The notes beneath the pieces are model-generated. The model saw nothing but the letters and a program-made list of their open reading frames with translations, ran no database searches and was not told where the DNA came from. Shown piece by piece: positions 33,337 to 44,784 of a stretch of DNA of 64,000 nucleotides. Source of the stretch: Argyresthia goedartella (lineage: Eukaryota; Arthropoda; Insecta; Lepidoptera; Argyresthiidae); assembly GCA_949825045.1 (NCBI GenBank), contig OX463813.1:25960001-26024000 (forward strand), given 5' to 3'. The position numbers were made by a program, and so were the translations under genes. Every line of letters begins with the position of its first letter. Position 1 is the stretch's first letter.

Positions 33337-34274
33337 CAATTACAATCTAGTAATGTCGCCTCAGTAGCACCACGGTTAATGAATTATATTATTTTACCTA
33401 CGGTTATTATTGAAGTAAAATCGGTTAACGGAAATTTCTTGCGGTCTGTGGCCTTATTGGATTTGGGAAGCCAAGTTTCAATAATTAAAAGTGACTTGGT
33501 AGCCACTTTAGGATTGAAGCGACATTACAATAAAACATCTTTATTAGGTATTGGCGGGCGGGTTACACAACCATGACGGCAATTATTTAGTTGAGTTTCA
33601 TTTTAGGTCTGAAAAACTGAGCAACATTTTATTGTAAGTTACGGCGGTGGTGTAAAAACGACCTACTTGTTATTTCGCGCGAAAATTAGGATTACCGGTT
33701 TATAATATTAAATTGTCGGACGACGGGTCATTTAATCAAAGTCACATTGACATAATTTTCGGATGCGACATTTTAGGGGATATTTTAAACGGGGATAAGA
33801 TTGATTTGGGCTCGGGAGGACCGTTTGCATTAGGTACAATTTTCGATTACGCAATTTTCGGCCCTACTACGGTTTCAACGGACAATCAAATTAATTCGCA
33901 ATCGAGTAATCATGTCGGCATGACTCTCACCGAAGCGGTTGAAAAATTTTGGCGATCTGAGGAACCCCCGAGCTCGGGTTGTTTAAGGGATCCAGCAGAT
34001 GCGGAATGTGAAAATTTATTTGCGAGTTCTACGTCGCGGGGTGCCGACGGTAAATATGTGGTGAGGTTACCACTGGTACTAGATCACCGCCGGTTGGGCG
34101 ATTCTAGGGAAATAGCATTACGGAGATTTTTGGCCTTAGAACGGCGGATGGCACGCCAACCGGAATTTCGAAAAAAATATGTAGATTTTATGTCAGAATA
34201 CTTAGAACTCGGCCACATGACGGTTTCTAATTTTGATGTCGGGTCCGGACAAGAGCCCGGCGTGCAGCTAAATT
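33337..34274 (+). pseudogene. BEL/Pao protease and start of reverse transcriptase
   Basis: The frame continues directly from the gag TAG without any shift. The retropepsin motif appears as ALLDLGSQVSIIKSDL, where the expected D-S/T-G is D-L-G, which should abolish activity. A TGA at 33574 and a frame change of about 100 bases follow. From 33713 the frame resumes with HIDIIFGCDILGDIL, EKFWRSEEPP, DGKYVVRLPLV and EYLELGHM, the conserved N-terminal part of BEL/Pao pol, until it meets the nested LINE at about 34275. Confidence 0.85.
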
Positions 34275-36717
34275 CCTTGACATTCGTAGCTTCAAGGGCA
34301 TGGATATAACCTCCCTTAATTCAGACGCCTCTTCTGTCGACTGGTCGCCTGTCTACGGTAGTGAGACCATTGATGACAAAGTACGGATCTTCAACTCTAT
34401 TGTCCTGAGCTTGTTTGATAAGCATGCTCCGGTCAAGAGGGTTAGAGTTAAGCATCTCCCTGGACCATGGCTAACTGACACCATTAAGGGTCTGATGGCT
34501 AAGAGAAACCGTGCCAAGTCTAGATATAAGAGGGATCCGACCGAAGAGAATCTTTTAATTTTCAAACGCCTCCGTAATCGTTGCACTCGCCTGTGTCGTG
34601 ATTCTAAATGCCGTCATATCTACGAATGTATCGAGAGCTACTCCAGCACAGGTCTGGAAGTTCCTGAAGACCCTTGGTGTTGGTATGTCCCGGGACTTGG
34701 CAGCCGGAAATGTCGATCTCCGGGGTCTCAATAGTTTCTTTGCAACTCCCCCTGTCGCGATGGACCCCCTCGTCAAGGATGCAACCCTTCGCAACCTACG
34801 GTCCAAGGCAATAGCCCTCAACTCAGCATTTAATTTTATCCCTGCCGGAATCGGCGCAGTAAGGAGGGCAATACTAGCAATCTCGTCGAAGGCCATAGGT
34901 GAGGACAAGATCTGTTCTCAGATGATAACAACTATCATTGATGTTCTGTTACCTCTCATCACCCACATAATTAATGTGTCGCTTGACCAATGTTGCTACC
35001 CCAGCCAGTGGAAATTGGCACTTGTGATTCCCCTCCCCAAAACGTCCAATCCCGCCTCCTTTAAAGATTTCCGTCCCATTTCTATTCTGCCTATCCTCTC
35101 CAAAGTCCTGGAATCAATTGTCCACTCCCAACTCTCCTCCTACCTTTCCTCAAAAATGTTACTGAATCCCCACCAATCAGGTTTCAGGCCGGGTCACAGC
35201 ACTACCACAGCACTGCTCAAAGTCACTGACGACATTCAATTAGCTATGGATCAAAAGCAGCTTACGGTCCTTACACTGCTTGATTTCAGTAGCGCCTTCA
35301 ACTGCGTCGATTTCGATATACTAGTTGAAATTTTAAAGTCACTTAATGTCTCCTCGCACTCTGCTCGCTGGTTTGACTCCTACCTGAGAGATCGCCAGCA
35401 ACGCATTAAGTCTGAGGAGATCTCAACGGACTGGTGTGATCTCTCCGCAGGTGTTCCGCAGGGAGGAATCCTTTTTCCTCTCCTCTTCTCGGTATTCATT
35501 AACTCCATCTCTGACGTTCTTACCTCTTCTTATCATCTGTACGCAGATGACCTTCAAATATGTCGGCACTTCTCTCCGTGTGATGTGAATCTGACAGTAG
35601 AGGCGTTGAACGCTGATCTCGATAACATCAGGAAATGGGCTACCTCATATGGTCTGCTTGTCAACCCGGGCAAATCGCAGGCCATGATTTTGGGTACTCG
35701 TCACTCTCATAACCTAGTTCAGAAAATGCCCGTCGACCCTATAGTGTATGATGGTAATATAATTTCATACAGCGAGAAGGCCAAGAATCTTGGGGTTGTA
35801 TTTGATAAATTGTTGTCCTGGTCGCCCCATGTTTGTGAGGTCAGCAGACGAGTCTTTGCGTCATTTCACTCCCTACGGAGATTGCAGCACTTCCTGCCGC
35901 AGCAGACTAAAATTACCCTTGCCCAGTCCCTCCTACTACCTTTAATCGACTATGCGGATGTTTGCTGGATCGGTGCGAACGAAGAACAACTGAACAAACT
36001 CGAACGACTTCAAAACCTCGGGATTCGGTTTGTCTTCGGGCTGCGCAAGTATGACCATGTCTCACATTATCGCAAGGAGTTGGGGTGGCTTCCGATCCGA
36101 TTTCGTCGTGATTTGCACGTTCTCTCCTATCTGTTCAACATTTTGCAAAATCCCCGCTACCCCTCATATCTTCGAGAACGTTTCGAGTTTATTTCCTCCA
36201 GGCATAGCAACCGGAGATCCCACACGATGTCTCTTCTTTCTACTCCTCGGCATAACAATGCCGCTTACAAACACTCGTTTAGGTTAACGTCGATCCGACT
36301 GTGGAACGCACTGCGCTATTAGAGATAGTCCCTCAATTTTCACTTTTAAGACAAGATTGAAAGAGCATTTCCTTTCTCTTTCGTGATAGGTACTTTTATA
36401 TATGTATATATAAGTAGTATATGTTTGATATATATTTTATTTTTTGCTTTTGTATTTTATTTAGTGTAAATCATTTACTATATCATTTATTTTATTTTCA
36501 TTCATTCATTTTTTTATGATATCATTTATTATGTTTTAGTTGTAAACAATTAGATGTGTACAGTTTTATTGCGCACTAGGACTCTCCTGTTGCACAATTT
36601 TTCCTGTCCTGCCTAGGTTTGCTGGTAGAAATCTCTCTTTAGAGATAAGCTCGCCTTTGCTCATAAAATGTTTTGTTACCTTACTATTAAGATTTCTGTG
36701 CAATAAAGAATAAAGAA
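34275..36717 (+). mobile_element. Nested 5'-truncated LINE inside BEL/Pao pol
   Basis: The ORF2 remnant lacks the endonuclease. It runs in one frame 34270-34640 and, after a frameshift near 34640, in a second frame to the stop at 36320-36322. A 3' UTR of about 400 bp ends 'gtgcaataaagaataaagaa'. The BEL/Pao pol coding similarity stops at the left junction and resumes at about 36725 (with a TTGVSLNDCLHSEPRLQSD stretch). About 60 residues of pol are missing between the two sides, so the insertion coincided with, or followed, a deletion. I found no convincing target duplication. Confidence 0.9.
34598..36322 (+). pseudogene. Nested LINE reverse transcriptase
   Basis: A 574-codon open frame preceded by about 120 codons in another frame. 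Motifs: DFRPISILPILSKVLE, NPHQSGFRPGHSTTTAL, LLDFSSAFNCVDFDIL, AGVPQGGILFPLLFSVFIN and the catalytic YADD (HLYADDLQI). It is followed by the thumb and a C-terminal region ending SIRLWNALRY. The reverse transcriptase domain is complete, but the endonuclease was lost by 5' truncation and a frameshift separates the N-terminal piece. Clade: CR1/jockey-like by motif style, a different lineage from the 25.9-kb LINE. Confidence 0.9.
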
Positions 36718-39333
36718 GTGTACAGACGACTACAGGCGTATCATTGAATGATTGTTTACATTCCGAGCCGCGATTACAGAGCGATATTACTCAAATCATC
36801 ATTAGTTTTCGGTTACCGCGATTTGTATTTACTACTGACGTAAAAATGATGTTTAGACAGACATGGGTGCATCCGGAAGATCGGAAATATCAACTTATAT
36901 TATGGTGATCGTCACCGGACGAACCCTTACTTGTTTACGAGTTAACAACAAATACCTACGGTTTAAAGTCGAGCCCGTTCACTGCAATTCGGTTCCACCC
37001 ACGCGCGGCTCGGTTATTACGTCATCAAAGCTACGTGGACGATTTAACCGGAGGGTCGGACACGCTGGACGGCGTGAGGGACTTGCGGGATGAGCTGGTG
37101 GCGCTCATGGGCACGGCCGGCTATGAATTGCGGTCGTCGAAATGGTCGTCGAACGTGCCGGAACTTTTGGACGGCTTTCCGTCGGACCACCGGGAGACTC
37201 TTCGGTCATTTGACGCGGATAAGGACGGTTCCGGTTTTATAAAAGTTTTAGGTATCCAGTGGGATCCAAACTGCGATAGCTTCTCTTACCGACTGCAATT
37301 GCCAGTAGAAGGTACGATTACTCGGCGGACTATTTTATCTTTTTCAGCTCGACTGTACGACCCCCTCGGCTGGGTTTGTGCAGTCGTGTTTAAAATAAAA
37401 TTGTTGTTGCAATCCCTTCTGGGCACTTCTAGCAATTCGCGGAAAATAGATTGGGACGCTCCTGCACCGGAAGAGATCGTTCGAAATTGGAAGGATATCC
37501 TCGTAGACTTACCGAATTTACAACAGATATCTATACCTAGATGTTTAAAACCGAACGGTAAAACTACTTATTCAATTCACGGTTTTTGTGACGGATCTTC
37601 GGTCGGCTTTGCATCAGCAGTTTATTTACGGTCGGCAAACGCAGACGGTACGGTTCGAGTGCAGCTACTCATGGCTAAGTCCCGTGTAGCCCCTTTTAAG
37701 ACAAAACACACTATTCCAAAAATGGAGTTAAATGGGGCAACCTTGTTAACCACTCTTTTAAACCATGACGTCACTTCACTAGAAGGTGACATCGAAATAT
37801 ACAAAATAGTAGGTTGGTGTGATAGTACTATTGTGTTGGCGTGGTTAAAAACTCCTCCGCACAAATTGCAAGTGTACGAAGGCAACCGGGTTTCCCAAAT
37901 AATTTCCTCCAAGGTGGACATTACTTGGCGTCACGTTCCCAGTGAACTGAACTGTGCGGACGTCGCGTCGCGCGGATCTACAGCGAGCGAGCTGCTGCGG
38001 CACCCGCTGTGGTGGGAACCACGCTGGCTATGGGAGTCGCCGGCCAAGTGGCCCGGCGAGTGTTCAGATTTTCCGGCGGATATGTTACCCGGTTTACGGC
38101 CTCATGTCAATGTTGGTATTTTGGCTTCGGATTTTAACTTATTTGATCGGTATAGTTCATTTGACAAATTGGTAAATGTAACGGCTTATTTATTACGGTT
38201 TATTCGGAATTGTAAAACAACGAGTAAAAACGGCGGCAATATAATTTCGGTCTCGGAACGTAGAAGTGCGATATATTGTTTGATACGGATTGTTCAAAAA
38301 GAACATTACGAAGAATAAATATTGGCGGTGCGGGATGGGAAACCAATTAAAAGTTCATTAAGACGGTTAAATTTGTTTATGGATATTAAAAAACCATTTA
38401 CTTCGAGTCGGCGGTCGAATCGGTGCGTCGGATGTACCTTACAACGCGCGACACCCAATTTTGATACCAGGCAAGGGTCGGTTTACGGAAATGTTAGTTA
38501 CACACTATCATAAGGCACACTGCCATGTCGGCGCTAATGCTTTAGAGTCTATTTTGTCGTGGACGTATTGGATAGTTGCAGCTCGGCGGGTGACACGTCA
38601 CGTCACCTTCAAATGTATACTGTGCTTCCGAGCGCGCCCGCGGCTGGCCCAGCCCTTTATGGCGGACTTACCCTCGGATCGGGTTAGGGATTGCATGTTT
38701 TCTTACGCGATAATCAAACGGAAGTCCATCGGAAATTGGTCAAAAATGACAATAAATGGCTTTTCAACGCTCCGTCTAGTCCAAACCACGGCGGACTATT
38801 CGAAGCGGCGGTCAAATCAGCCAAAACTCACGCCAAGCGCGTACTCGGTGAGGCTCGGCTGACGTTCGAAGAACTCACCACGTTTTTCACGAAGGTGGAA
38901 GCTGTGATGAACTCGCGACCGTTGTGTCCTCTCAGTACGGACCCGGCTGACTTAGAAATATTAACTCCCGGACATTTTTTGATCGGTCAGCCCCTCGTGG
39001 CTCTTCCCGAATATCCTTACGCGGAAGTCAGTGTGTCTCGTCTGTCTCGGTTTCAACAGATCCAAAAGATGTCCCAGCATTTTTCGAACCGATGGAAAAA
39101 TAAATACGCTTCAACAACGCTTTAAATGGACCTCGCATACGGAACCTCCTAAGTTAGATGACTTAGTTTTAATTAAGGAGGATAATCTACCACCTCTCCA
39201 CTGGAGACGTGGACGATTAGTTAAGCTCTTACCGGGCAAAGACGGGGTCATACGGGTTGCCGGAGTCAAAACCCAAAATGGTGTTTTGTTGAGACCTATC
39301 TCTAAATTGTGTAGGTTACCTTTAGGGAATTAG
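36718..39333 (+). pseudogene. BEL/Pao pol remainder: RT, RNase H, integrase with deletions
   Basis: From 36725 RT resumes (PRLQSDITQIIISFRL, DVKMMFRQTWVHPEDRKYQL). A TGA and a deletion of about 20 residues precede the catalytic YVDDL at about 37032. The 37035-38318 frame includes RNase H (HGFCDGSSVGFASAVYL, PKMELNGATLL and WCDSTIVLAWL). Integrase begins near 38460 with its HHCC domain (HYHKAHCHVGANAL, FKCILC). Immediately after DLPSDRVRD the catalytic core carrying the first two acidic residues is gone. Sequence resumes with EVHRKLVKN and SSPNHGGLFEAAVKSAK, then EAVMNSRPL and LTPGHFLIGQPL. A last frameshift near 39110 leads into the DUF5641-like C-terminus ending at 39333. Confidence 0.9.
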
Positions 39334-39365
39334 TTAACCAAGGCGGGCTTGGTTAGGCGGGGGGA

Positions 39366-39813
39366 TGTTCAGGCATTGTACTCTTTAATATGTGGGTAAG
39401 TCACATAACTGCGGCGGACCGGTGCGTGAAGAAATTTGAGGGTAGCTCGACACACTCGACACCTCAAACCAGTGCGTCCTACACCGGCTCCCACATCGGA
39501 TGCGTATCTCGGTTCCTGCTGAAGAAGAATTTCCAACCATTCAATCTGAACTGTATTGGGTGTTCTGTGTGCCTATAATAGGAGTGTCAGACCTTATGGT
39601 GATATATGTGTGATAGCTGGCCAGCTCGGACCCGAAACCCAGATATTGGAGTGTTCTGAAGTTGATACGTGGCTGAAGGCGTGCCAGGGTCAATCAAGGT
39701 GAGTGGCTTATTTCATATTGAGGAGATGCAATGCCATGGACTGTAACCCCTGGGGCGAACTAGAAAGATCAGGACCGTACCACTGGCTTGTCGAAGGGTT
39801 CCTTACACGAACA
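39366..39813 (+). repeat. 3' LTR of the BEL/Pao element
   Basis: 448 bp, same termini as the 5' LTR. It is preceded by a purine-rich tract ('aggcgggggga', about 39355-39365) that would prime plus-strand synthesis. Confidence 0.95.
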
Positions 39814-39954
39814 CAGACAATATATTAATATGATACCATCGAGCTGGTCTGACAGTGCAGCTGGGAGGTGGTAGACGGAAGACTTGTGCTGTTGTAAACT
39901 AATCAAGTTTGGACTCAATTGAGTAGTCTTAAAAGGACCTATTGATTTCAAAAG

Positions 39955-40450
39955 GGTTTTTAAACTTCTATAATTATTATTGACCGAGCGAGCGCGTACC
40001 GCGAGGGGACGAGGCTTTTCCATTTCAGATCGAAATGCTTTCGTATGTCTATCCGAATGTTTTCCTCTGAGGTCGCATTTCTCAACCGATTCTCGCCTTT
40101 TGTGAGCAGTTAAGATGATACTTATATATATTTTATGTCGATTTATTAAATTGAATGTTTTTCAAAATTGCGGAGACACGGGATTACAAAGTTATTGGTG
40201 CGGTTTTCATACTCCATGCATGTAACTAGGTCCATTACTTTAGATTCATTACTTTGTATGTGTTATTGAAAGAACATGCAGTCGAGTATTTTTTTTATGA
40301 AAAATCAATTTGTTCATCCGATAAACTTCAAGGGGCCGGGGGTGTGAGGGGATGGAAAATAATGATGTGTATGTATGAAAAAAAAAACACGCAAACATTC
40401 TGTGTAGCTCGCGAGGTCAGCAGAGCCACTAGTTTATTATGTATTACTGA
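39955..40450 (+). repeat. 'ttgaccgagcgagcg' dispersed repeat, copy 1
   Basis: Similar in order to 49380-49770: 'ttgaccgagcgagcg', 'catttctcaac', 'ttattggt', 'tgtaactagg', 'attgaaagaa', 'cttcaagggg' with 'gggtgtgaggggatggaaaa', and 'gctcgcgagg' near the end. No coding frame is conserved between the two copies. Confidence 0.6.
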
Positions 40451-41056
40451 AAAGCTTTGATGTTGAATATAAATTCTCAGCGTCCTAAAATTTCCGTAAT
40501 AAACCAACTAACGGGGTTGAAATTATATTAACAAAAATCTCAGTTTTTTCCCAAGACCTTTCTTACCTTCTTAGTGGGCCGATTATAATGACACACTTTT
40601 AATTTCCCTCCAAAAAGGTTCAGCCCGCATTAAGTCTCCGCGCCATTTTTCAATGACTGGTCGGCGGATATCAAAATTTTTTGTAATTTTCGTTGAAAAG
40701 TATTTTTTTAACCTAATTTCTGCGTGACTGTGCAAAATTGAAGCAACTTAAGGCTCTTTACTCAGGGCGGGTCTTGAGGGAGCTAAATAAATGGCGGATT
40801 GGCCCTTGGTTGTTTGGCCTAATGGTACAAAGAGAAACATATTTATTTGATCAAACAACTATTGTGGGGTTACATACAATGCATCGGGCATTGTATGTGC
40901 CTGTATTTAAATATTTATCTAAATAGGGACTAATTCAATTATTGTTAATTTCGTATGAAAGAAACTTAAACTCTGACGCCCACTACTTCGAATGCGAGTC
41001 AACACTATTCTATGAATAACTTATATGGTATTTTTCAGAGAAAATCATTGACTGCT
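40451..41056. other. Non-coding stretch, nothing identified
   Basis: AT-rich, no motifs recognised. Confidence 0.4.
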
Positions 41057-41060
41057 TTAA

Positions 41061-42661
41061 CCCATTAAGGCCCGCTGGCCCTATTTGAGGCCAAATGTGG
41101 GAGTACCCTCAACTTTTTTATTTTTTCCCCAATATTTTCTACGAGTACTCATTCGGCTCAGGAAAGAGCTTCGGTTTGCTGTAGATACTGAGAAAATATA
41201 AAAAAATATTATAAAGTCCAGTATTTAAGTGGCTTTTCATGTAAAATTTACTTATTTTTTTTGTTAGCAAATCATGTTATTTCTTTGTAATATACACATA
41301 CCTATAGTTTCTGCTTATTAAAAATGGCATGACCTTAGTTATTTTCGATGGTTTGACAGTAGGAGGTAACGATAAACGTAGGTGTCCCCAAATGGGGCCA
41401 ATGGGTTTAACAATAAATTTTTTTTTTCGTAGGATCAGTTTCGGCATGCCTAAAAGGACGTTCAACGTTGTCAGAGACTGCCAAGGAGTCGAAGAGGCGA
41501 TCGATCAAATCCTGATCCTGGTGATCCTGATGTCAGTTATGATTTGGTGGCCATTCCTCCAGAACCAAATATTCTCACGGATGAAGAATAAGGGGATGAA
41601 GATAATGTGCAGCCAATAATGCTCCCAAATGATATTCCAGGAAGAGTTGAAATATTTCAATCTAGGAATGATGATGGCGAATGGGATAGTAGTGATGATG
41701 AACCATTGCAACAGCGCAGGAGATTTGAAATCCAGGAGCCACGTTGGCGTAAATGTGATGGTTCCTATGTCGATATGGCGCCAACTGAGAGTAACGTTCA
41801 GAAACGATATCGAGCAACGGGCACTGTTCGGGAAAACAGGACCAAAAAATGCCCTCTACTTGGTATTAGAGGGCATTTTTCACAGGTGTGAAGGACATGA
41901 AAAAGAAAAAGCGAGCTGATTTCGATTACCAATACGATGAAGCTAACCAAATCCTATCTGTGCGATGGCTTGACAACAGTGTCTGTACTATGGGAACAAA
42001 CTACGACTCCGTAAACCCCCTGGGAAAGGTAAAACGATGGAACTCTGAAGAAAGAAGGAAGGTGGACGTAGATACCCCCTTTGTCTTCCAGAATTATAAT
42101 AAAGGAATGGGCGTTGTTGATCAAGCTGACCAATCCATTGCACTTTACTCGTCAGCTATACGAGGGAAAAAATGGTGGTGGGTTTTATTCACCTACATGC
42201 TCGATTTGGCTATTTCAAATGCTTGGCGCCTCCATGTCCTGACCGCTCAAGAAAAGCTGGATCAACTGCAGTTTCGACGAAGTGTTGCTCGATTTTATCT
42301 TGAGGAGTGGAGGCACTGACAGAACAGATAAAAGGCGCCGTAAACCTTCCTCTACAGTGCCGAGTATGAATTTAGATGGTGTAAGACACGTCCCCAAGTA
42401 TCTTCCCTGCCAGCTAAGATGCGTTATATGCTACAAGAAAGCACGCTGGCAATGCAAAAAATGCATCAAAACATTGTGTATCAAAATAACAATGTTTTGA
42501 ACAGTATCATACTTGAGCCCATGGGACCCAATTGAGGACAGCATTTTTTTTACATAAGGACTTTAAAAAAAAACCCGTTTCATATTTAAACAACCTACAT
42601 GTACTAATAATAAAGTTTTTTTGAAAATTCTACTGGTAGTTTGTTTTTGGGTCCAAATGGG
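41061..42661 (+). mobile_element. Internally deleted piggyBac-like element with TTAA target sites
   Basis: The left terminus 'cccattaaggccc' and right terminus 'gggtccaaatggg' are imperfect inverted repeats (about 10 of 13 positions). TTAA flanks both sides (41057-41060 and 42662-42665), which is the hallmark of piggyBac insertion. At 1601 bp it is shorter than autonomous members, and the central part of the transposase gene is missing. Confidence 0.9.
41446..42500 (+). pseudogene. piggyBac-like transposase remnant
   Basis: The N-terminal acidic region lies at 41509-41890 with a stop at about 41590 (DPDVSYDLVAIPPEP, then SSDDEPL). It jumps in a changed frame to the C-terminal part: ATGTVRENRTKKCPL at about 41815, WLDNSVCTMGTNYDSVNP, FVFQNYNKGMGVVDQADQ and GKKWWWVLFTYMLDLAISNA (42160-42220). 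After another frameshift comes a cysteine-rich end (CVICYKKARWQCKKC). The region carrying the first catalytic Asp residues is deleted, while the VDQADQ motif carrying the last Asp remains. It is therefore inactive, but its intact ends could be recognised by a transposase made elsewhere. Confidence 0.88.
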
Positions 42662-42665
42662 TTAA

Positions 42666-43872
42666 AAGCAGAAATACAAAAGATATGTATAAAAAAAACG
42701 GGCCCGGCGCGAAATAAATGTATCTCATAATAAAGAATACGACTGATTAGTATAGGAATTCTTATAAATAATTAGTGCCCAGTTCGACGGCAAAAGTGTT
42801 TTTTTGCTTCAGAAGTATTTCAGGCGTTCATATAAATTATAATATTTAAGTAAATAAAATCTTAATTATTGTTACTATTTATTATTACTATTTTCAGATG
42901 GTAAAAAAACACTTAAGCCATCGAATTAAACATTAATTTCATTTTAGAATTACTCTACTAATTATACACTGTATTTTGATATATATTTCGATCGCGTCGG
43001 GCCTGTTTTTTTTAAAATGGGATTTGATACGTCTCCTTTATGCAGAGTTGGCAACGTTAATCAGGTCATAGTGTTGTCGCACGTTCGTAGTGGACCTATA
43101 GCGATTTATAGCTAAAAGTTCTTAAATTTTGTGAGTTTGGCAAAGGCGTTAATATATAAAATGTTTTCTATTTCATCGTTGGTCTACAAAAAATAACTAT
43201 CGCAAACCTCACTAACTCGTTTTCCCACGCCTCCATACACCAGGACAATTCTTCAGTCCCACCGGGTCATTACACTACAGTCGACAGGGTCCAAACATCA
43301 CAATAAATTGCCCTTACCGTGGCTTTGGCACGTCAAAAGCGGCAATATGCTAAAGTAAAATATTTTTACCTGCAATGAAATGTCGTCATTACGGGCGTTA
43401 TAACAGCTTGGAAGTATCACGTTTCGGGCCGCACAACTCGAGAGAACAGAAAATTAATTTCAATCAAAATTGCAGGCCTAGGCCGGGATGTATTTTTTAT
43501 TAAATTTTATGCGCAGAGCAAAAGACATCAACGGGCACACAGATTTTATTATTAGTAATGTTTTTAATCTTGAATTTGATTTTTGAGTGGTGTATTTTTT
43601 ATTTCATTGCATATATTTGAGAAAAGCACTATACATGCCTCTGGCCGTGAAAAGGGCTTGCCGGCTTCGTTTCACTATCCAGCCTCCCTACGGTCAGCCG
43701 TCTAGCAAGTCTACTCAGCCGACAAGCCATTCTTTTCCGGCGTCTGCAGTAATGTAAGTACTGTACAACATAAAAAGGGTTTATTTGAACATTTTTGGTG
43801 TGCAAATACTTAGTACATATTTGATGTGCGATTAAATACGATACGACAATGTTGCTGGCTTAACGTATTCAA
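42666..43872. other. Non-coding stretch
   Basis: AT-rich with no open frames of note and no recognised repeats. Confidence 0.4.
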
Positions 43873-44020
43873 TTGTTATTGGCCCCACGCTAGGATACCC
43901 TGTGTCGTGGAACCAAAAACAGCGACGTCACACACACATAAACATCCAAGACCTGGAGATTTTTTTTCATAGTCCCCAGACGGTGGAACCCGGGAGGCAA
44001 ACACGGGCGTCGTCAAAACC
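43873..44020 (-). mobile_element. tRNA-derived SINE copy, head degenerate
   Basis: Minus-strand copy with the core inverse of 'ggccccacgctaggatac' and 'cctgtgtcgtgg', plus the 'acatccaagacctgg' segment. The B box 'cccgggttcc' lies near 43990. Confidence 0.8.
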
Positions 44021-44264
44021 TTTACCACTCCATAAAACCGGTAAGAACCGCTTCTCCTGCCACATCTAACTCCCGGTTCTAACCCATTTGTCGGCATCTT
44101 ACGAGCACATGTTAGCAGTAAAAAGATTAAAATATCGCCACATTTTATGACAAAAATCCCGCCATTATATGAAAACGATAAAAGATTTATGTCGTGATTT
44201 GAGATTGAGTTTCTTGAAATTAAATCGTGTATGATTTATTCGTCCTATTTTATATTAATGTCAC

Positions 44265-44415
44265 CAGGTAATAGGGTTCCGTACCAGGACGGGACCCTAT
44301 TACTAAGCCTCCGCTGTCGGTCTGTCCGTCTGTCCCTCCGCCCCTCTGTGGGCTCTATCTGATAAACCGAAATAGCTAGAGCGTTGAGATTTGCACATAA
44401 TGTGTATTTCTGTTG
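44265..44415 (-). repeat. Dispersed Lepidoptera-type repeat, right-end fragment
   Basis: 'agggttccgtaccaggacgg', 'ctattactaagcctccgctg', a gtctgtccgtctg run, 'ataaaccgaaatagctagag' and 'tgtgtatttctgttgccgct' match the end part of the repeat in inverse orientation. Confidence 0.65.
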
Positions 44416-44454
44416 CCGCTACTGCAATAAATAAAAATTACACATGGTCTACCC

Positions 44455-44580
44455 CTGCTCAGCAATCGACCTTTCCCATCCTAATTTGGTTTGCTGGAAG
44501 AGATCTCTTATTAGAGATCACTATTTTATGTAAGCTTGTCTATAAATTACTTGTGTGCAATAAAGAACTCATTATTAAAT
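44455..44580 (+). repeat. LINE 3' tail fragment
   Basis: 'tttggtttgctggaagagat', 'ttattagagatca' and 'gtgtgcaataaagaac' are close to the 3' UTR end of the nested LINE (36610-36717), including the small hairpin around 'agagatctctta'. A more decayed relative is at 56190-56262. Confidence 0.7.
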
Positions 44581-44679
44581 AATGTACCACACGAGATTTT
44601 ATTAATTAAAGCCACCGCGATATAACAAAGCATAATGTGATTCAAATACGATCGTAGATTTCGCGGGTTTTCACATGGT

Positions 44680-44757
44680 GGTGGCGCAATAGGTTTGATA
44701 TCGGTTTTGCAATCTTAGAGTTCTGGATTCGAATCCAAGTTCTTATTATTTTTAGTA
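44680..44757 (+). other. tRNA-like sequence (SINE head or tRNA relic)
   Basis: 'ggtggcgcaataggtttgat' resembles an A box and 'ggattcgaatcc' is a perfect B-box core, spaced about 45 bases apart. No proper cloverleaf acceptor stem could be drawn, so it is more likely a SINE head than a tRNA gene. Confidence 0.45.
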
Positions 44758-44784
44758 GTTAAGTTTTCTTAATCAATTAATGAA

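Larger units (their letters stand above)
31276..39813 (+). mobile_element. BEL/Pao LTR retrotransposon, damaged, with a nested LINE
   Basis: Two 448-bp LTRs (TGTTC...GAACA) flank gag, protease, reverse transcriptase, RNase H, integrase and a C-terminal DUF5641-like region in BEL/Pao order. The same five bases, 'cagac', occur immediately outside both LTRs (31271-31275 and 39814-39818), proving a single insertion. About 2.4 kb of the interior is a nested LINE (34275-36717). The coding region contains premature stops, a mutated protease motif and deletions in reverse transcriptase and integrase, so this copy cannot be autonomous. Confidence 0.95.

Noticed and set aside
44680..44757. tRNA gene candidate
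   Set aside because: A and B boxes are visible, but no consistent acceptor or anticodon stem could be drawn; a SINE head is more likely.
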